Shown: in pieces, positions 60,477 to 64,000 of the stretch
Position numbering within the stretch: the stretch's first letter is position 1
Layout: the number at the start of each line of letters is the position of its first letter
DNA from: Citrus sinensis
Lineage: Eukaryota > Streptophyta > Magnoliopsida > Sapindales > Rutaceae
Assembly: GCF_022201045.2 (NCBI RefSeq)
Contig: NC_068560.1
Location: 37,163,001 to 37,227,000 of the forward strand
DNA: 64,000 bases
Direction: 5' to 3'
The notes under the pieces: generated by a model
Databases searched by the model: none
What the model saw: the letters and a program-made list of their open reading frames with translations, nothing else
Told to the model about the DNA's origin: nothing
Position numbers and translations under genes: made by a program

Positions 60477-62873
60477 CTATGAAGCATTATGCGATTGCGA
60501 AGTAAAGCAGATGCACTTATCTTTCATTGCCTCAGACTCACTTCCATACTCCTTAAATTTGTATTCATCCTGCTTAAAGGTGGGTGGCACCTTTCCCTCA
60601 CTGTAGCATTGACTACATAAACTAAAATGTGATTTCATCTCCTTGAAGCGAGAGCCAATAATTGGGTAGCGACAAACTGAGCAAACATGACGTCCATGGC
60701 GATTCCTATCCCCAGCTTCAAGCTTCATCAGAGTCGACATGATGCCAAATCCCCAATCAGGATCATCAAACATGACAAGAAACTCGCTGAGGGATACCAT
60801 TGAAGAGTCTGCTTCTCCATGGACCTCCATCATTTCACTAACCCCGTGAGAAGGAATATAAACAGCCCTCAATAATTTGATGTATCTAACAGCATCAACC
60901 TTTCTAACCTGAGTGCTCCCTTCATTAACAGGACGCCACAGAAGTGCATCAAAGGCAACTCGTTTCCGCTTTTCTGGAGAACCACTGCAAATGGGTGCGA
61001 GAATAGCATAAAACATGCCCAAGTCCACCCTGGCTGAGCCAGTTTCATCCAAGACAGAGAGGATCCTCTCATTTATTGCTTTGACAGCCCCTTGAAAAGT
61101 TTCAGGCTTTAGGAAATGAAGGAACTTGCGGAGAATTTCCTCCAAATTAGGCTTACGTATGGATTTCTGAGGACCACCACCTCCAGAATAAGACAGTGGT
61201 ACATCAGTTTCACTCATTTCTTTCTTTAGAAGCTCCACATCACATCGACTCAACCTAGTAATTTTCTGGAAAGCCCTAATCTCCAGAGCATTCGCTAAAT
61301 CCTGCCTAACAGTAGTCCTCTCACCAACAGTCTTGAATTTTGAGGGTTCTACAATATCAAAACCCCCTTCCCCATTGGTGCCTCTATTACCTTTTGACTT
61401 CTTTTTCTGTAATTGCTTCAGATGCGATACTGCATCATGCAACTCAACCCTATTTGTCATTTTCAAAGCTTCCTTCAACGCTTTCTTTGCCTCTTCAGTT
61501 TCTCCAGCCCCTAACAATGAGACAGCCTTGTTGAGTTGTGCCCGCCAATGGTTTGGCCACACTGCTAAAACCCTAGCATACATCTCAGAAGCTCTTTGGA
61601 ACCTACCCAAGTCCATGTAGAGCCCGCCCAAGTTGTACAATGCGTCTACATGACCCGGTTTCAAATCAATAGCTTTCTGAAACACCTCAATTGCCCTCTC
61701 ATCCTCACCCATGGCATGCAAAGCTGATGCTAAATCACAATGCGCATCTGCATAGTCTGGTTTTATAAAAATAGCCTCTTCTAATGCCTTAACAGCTGCC
61801 CTGTACTCTCCCACCCCAAAAAGTGCACTACCCAATAACTTCAAAGCTCTAAAATGAGTTGGGCAAAGAATTGCAGATTCTCTATAATACTCACAGGCAC
61901 TTAAAACCATACCTTCACCTTCGAGCGCAATGCCAAGATTGACATAAATCTGAGGAAGCAAGTATGCCCATTGATTACCACCCGTCTCAGCAGCCTCCAG
62001 AGCCAACAAATACTCCTCTTTTGCCTCTCTATATCTCCCAAGAACATACAAACAATTCCCAGCTCTAAAATGTGGCCTAACATCTGTTGGTTGCAGTTCA
62101 CAAGCCCTTTTAAAACTAACCAAAGCCTCTTTAAACAATTGGTGCTCGTACAAAACCCTACCAATAGCCATATGGCCATCAAAAGCTTCTTCTCTAGACC
62201 TAGCCCCATCTGCTCTATTTCTCAAAACCCCCAATTCCTTAACAAAAACAGCATAATCATGTGTCGATTCTTCCCAAAATACCCTTTTTTCAGATATTTC
62301 AGCTGACGTTCCCAATTCTCTAGACCACCCAGCGTCCGAAAAAGCATCAGAATTATCACCTTTCAATTTCCCATCTTTTGCTTGCTTCGCTTTCAGTCTC
62401 TTCACCAGAATCTCCAAATCATCGACAATCTTCCACGTGTCATCAAACACTATCCCGTGATTGGGCGAAACCGCCCAAGCGGCCGTTCTTTGTTTCTTTT
62501 GCGACGCAATTGCCCTCTCGTCAACAATTGATGACGAAGAAGCTTCAGAAACCATGGAGAGCCCTTTGTTTTCGTCCAAATTGAGCTCGAGGCCTAACGC
62601 ATCGAAATCTCTGTCCACGTCACCAGCACCATCATCGTAGGTCCGTAACAAACCGTCGTAAGTTAAACCCTTCTCACCGTCGATGAACTCGCCGTAAGTA
62701 CGGAATACTTCGTCGAGAATTGCGTTGATTTGTTCGTCGCTGAATTTGACTCTAGGGTTTACGGCCACCACTAAAGCCGCCATTTCTTCTCTATTAAGGC
62801 CACCGTCGCGGTTCGTGTCAAATTGTTGAAAAATTCTCTTCACTTTCTCTGATCTGCTTCCTCTCGTAGCCAT
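60477..62873 (-). CDS. Calcium-binding EF-hand/TPR protein (At1g05150/At2g32450-like)
   Basis: A single uninterrupted 798-residue frame. Residues 10-40 form an EF-hand with loop DTNRDGGLNREE (19-30), which has acidic or polar ligands at the main calcium positions; a second, weaker EF-like segment (about 50-80) follows. Residues about 230-475 are a run of about seven tetratricopeptide repeats (for example AIGRVLYEHQLFKEALVSFK, CDLASALHAMGEDERAIEVF, YNLGGLYMDLGRFQRASEMY), a protein-interaction solenoid. The C-terminus (about 735-770) has CSVCRYPIIG and CSQCYSEGK, a ZZ-like zinc-binding pair. The architecture and length match the plant calcium-binding TPR proteins At1g05150 and At2g32450, whose function is poorly known. 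A role as a calcium-responsive adaptor is inferred. The mRNA has an A12-like run directly before the start codon. No damage is seen. Confidence 0.93.
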   Translation of the reverse strand: MATRGSRSEKVKRIFQQFDTNRDGGLNREEMAALVVAVNPRVKFSDEQINAILDEVFRTYGEFIDGEKGLTYDGLLRTYDDGAGDVDRDFDALGLELNLDENKGLSMVSEASSSSIVDERAIASQKKQRTAAWAVSPNHGIVFDDTWKIVDDLEILVKRLKAKQAKDGKLKGDNSDAFSDAGWSRELGTSAEISEKRVFWEESTHDYAVFVKELGVLRNRADGARSREEAFDGHMAIGRVLYEHQLFKEALVSFKRACELQPTDVRPHFRAGNCLYVLGRYREAKEEYLLALEAAETGGNQWAYLLPQIYVNLGIALEGEGMVLSACEYYRESAILCPTHFRALKLLGSALFGVGEYRAAVKALEEAIFIKPDYADAHCDLASALHAMGEDERAIEVFQKAIDLKPGHVDALYNLGGLYMDLGRFQRASEMYARVLAVWPNHWRAQLNKAVSLLGAGETEEAKKALKEALKMTNRVELHDAVSHLKQLQKKKSKGNRGTNGEGGFDIVEPSKFKTVGERTTVRQDLANALEIRAFQKITRLSRCDVELLKKEMSETDVPLSYSGGGGPQKSIRKPNLEEILRKFLHFLKPETFQGAVKAINERILSVLDETGSARVDLGMFYAILAPICSGSPEKRKRVAFDALLWRPVNEGSTQVRKVDAVRYIKLLRAVYIPSHGVSEMMEVHGEADSSMVSLSEFLVMFDDPDWGFGIMSTLMKLEAGDRNRHGRHVCSVCRYPIIGSRFKEMKSHFSLCSQCYSEGKVPPTFKQDEYKFKEYGSESEAMKDKCICFTSQSHNAS

Positions 62874-64000
62874 TTTTTTTTTTTTCTGTTTTTCTGGGGG
62901 TCAGTTTGGTTTCTCAGTGTTTGTTTGAGAAAGAGGAATTAGTAGATAAGGGAATATAAGGAAAAGTTGATAAAAAGGCAAAGGGTGGTTACTTTGAGTT
63001 TAAAATTTGAAACCCTAATTCATTTCAATTGAGGTTTGTTTAATTGTTGGTGAGAATAATGATGATGATGGCTTTAATTTTGGGTTTTGTTGGATCTGAA
63101 TGAATTCTTAACGGCAAAAGTTAAAGAGTAGAAGAAGGGCGAGAGGACGGACTCTCATTCTTGCCCTTTTTTCTTTAATTTTAAATATATTTTTTTTCCC
63201 GTCTATCTGTGACTTCTGACTTGCATTGGCTGGGGGTTGATTGGGGGAGAAAAGTTGATGATTTGCCAGCTGGATTCAATGTGCATTGTTTTCCTAATCC
63301 CGATAACACACTTCCGTCTCCGTCAGGTTTTTAAACTTTCATTAGACCAGAATGGAATTTAAAATTTTTTTTTCTTCCTTTTCAAATCGTTATTTGAATG
63401 TTATGTAAATTACAAACAACCTTATTATAAAACCGCGATCAAAGCCCGGGAAAAATTGTACATATAAGCCTAGAAGCCCATGATTCAAGTCTAATCTAGA
63501 AAGTGACACTTTTAACACCCTTTCCCTTTCAATATCTTGATAAAAATTATTTTCTATTAAAATTACGTCAATAAATTTAGGTAGTTTTTATTTTTTTGTT
63601 TGAAATATAAATAGATCTTATTTTTTTTAAAGTCTAATTGGATCTTAATATGAAAATTTAAATGACATATTTATTTTTTAATATCTGAATATAAGTGAGA
63701 TCTTGTTTGTTTTTATAATAAAAAATATCGTAAACTTAATTTTTTTTAACATTTATATCCTAATAAATTAAAAAAAAAATTAGATTTTACAGTTTTAGAA
63801 ATGTGTTATTTTATAGAGATGTTTTTAGAATATAATATTTACTTCTCATTGAGTCATTTTTCCATTTATATAAAAGTCACAATAATTTATTTTTTCTATT
63901 TAGATATAAATATATAAAAAATCATATATAAGTTACAAAAAATAAATAAATAAAATTAAAAAAAGTCTGTAATTAATAAAATTTTATACTTTAGACGTTT
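62874..64000. other. Promoter region of the EF-hand/TPR gene, then AT-rich DNA
   Basis: The first few hundred bases are the leader and promoter of the minus-strand gene, including T12-like and CT-rich runs. From about 63340 to the end the sequence is very AT-rich and I see no gene. Confidence 0.55.

Noticed and set aside
60175..60606. 143-codon plus-strand frame at the 3' end of the EF-hand/TPR gene
   Set aside because: It overlaps the real minus-strand coding end and its 3' UTR and has no family signature.

Overview
This is nuclear DNA of a dicotyledonous plant, probably a woody rosid; Citrus would fit, but the sequence alone does not fix the species. The evidence is AT-rich intergenic DNA packed with MITE-type transposons, GT-AG introns, and plant-specific families (a SLAC1-type anion channel, a B-class MIKC MADS-box gene, a double B-box protein, an EMB1967/MCRS1-type FHA protein, a glycine-rich secreted protein). 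Nothing is bacterial, viral or organellar.

Layout. 1-4.7 kb: gene-free, holding one copy of a diverged ~1 kb repeat that recurs at 7.4-8.5 kb. 4.8-6.3 kb (+): SLAH1/4-like anion channel, two exons. 7.4-10.4 kb: second repeat copy and a hAT-like element. 10.6-12.3 kb (+): AP3/DEF-type MADS gene, seven exons. 12.5-13.8 kb: two small Mutator-type MITEs with 9-bp target duplications. 14.5-19.9 kb (+): EMB1967/MCRS1-like FHA protein, seven exons. 20.8-22.1 kb (+): broken LRR gene. 22-33 kb: long gene-free stretch with MITEs and a GC-richer island with a 34-bp tandem repeat. 33.3-34.5 kb (+): double B-box protein, three exons. 35.4-36.9 kb: a Harbinger-like element and an 812-bp fold-back element. 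38.2-38.8 kb (-): glycine-rich secreted protein. 40.9-45.5 kb (-): decayed TMCO4/DUF726 hydrolase-like gene with a MITE beside an intron acceptor. 46.4-49.9 kb (-): RS-rich protein with nine CCHC zinc knuckles. 50-60 kb: gene-free, with two tRNA-Glu relics and a ~525-bp tandem array resembling CACTA subterminal repeats. 60.5-62.9 kb (-): single-exon EF-hand/TPR protein.

The genes do not form a pathway or cluster. They are an ordinary plant gene assortment: ion transport, floral identity, chromatin, light signalling, cell wall, RNA binding and calcium signalling. I found no new multi-gene system. The notable material is the repeat biology, the duplication around the anion-channel gene, the decay of the TMCO4-like gene and the atypical C-terminus of the MADS protein. 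Exon boundaries were read by hand from splice signals, reading phase and family knowledge; no alignment was run.
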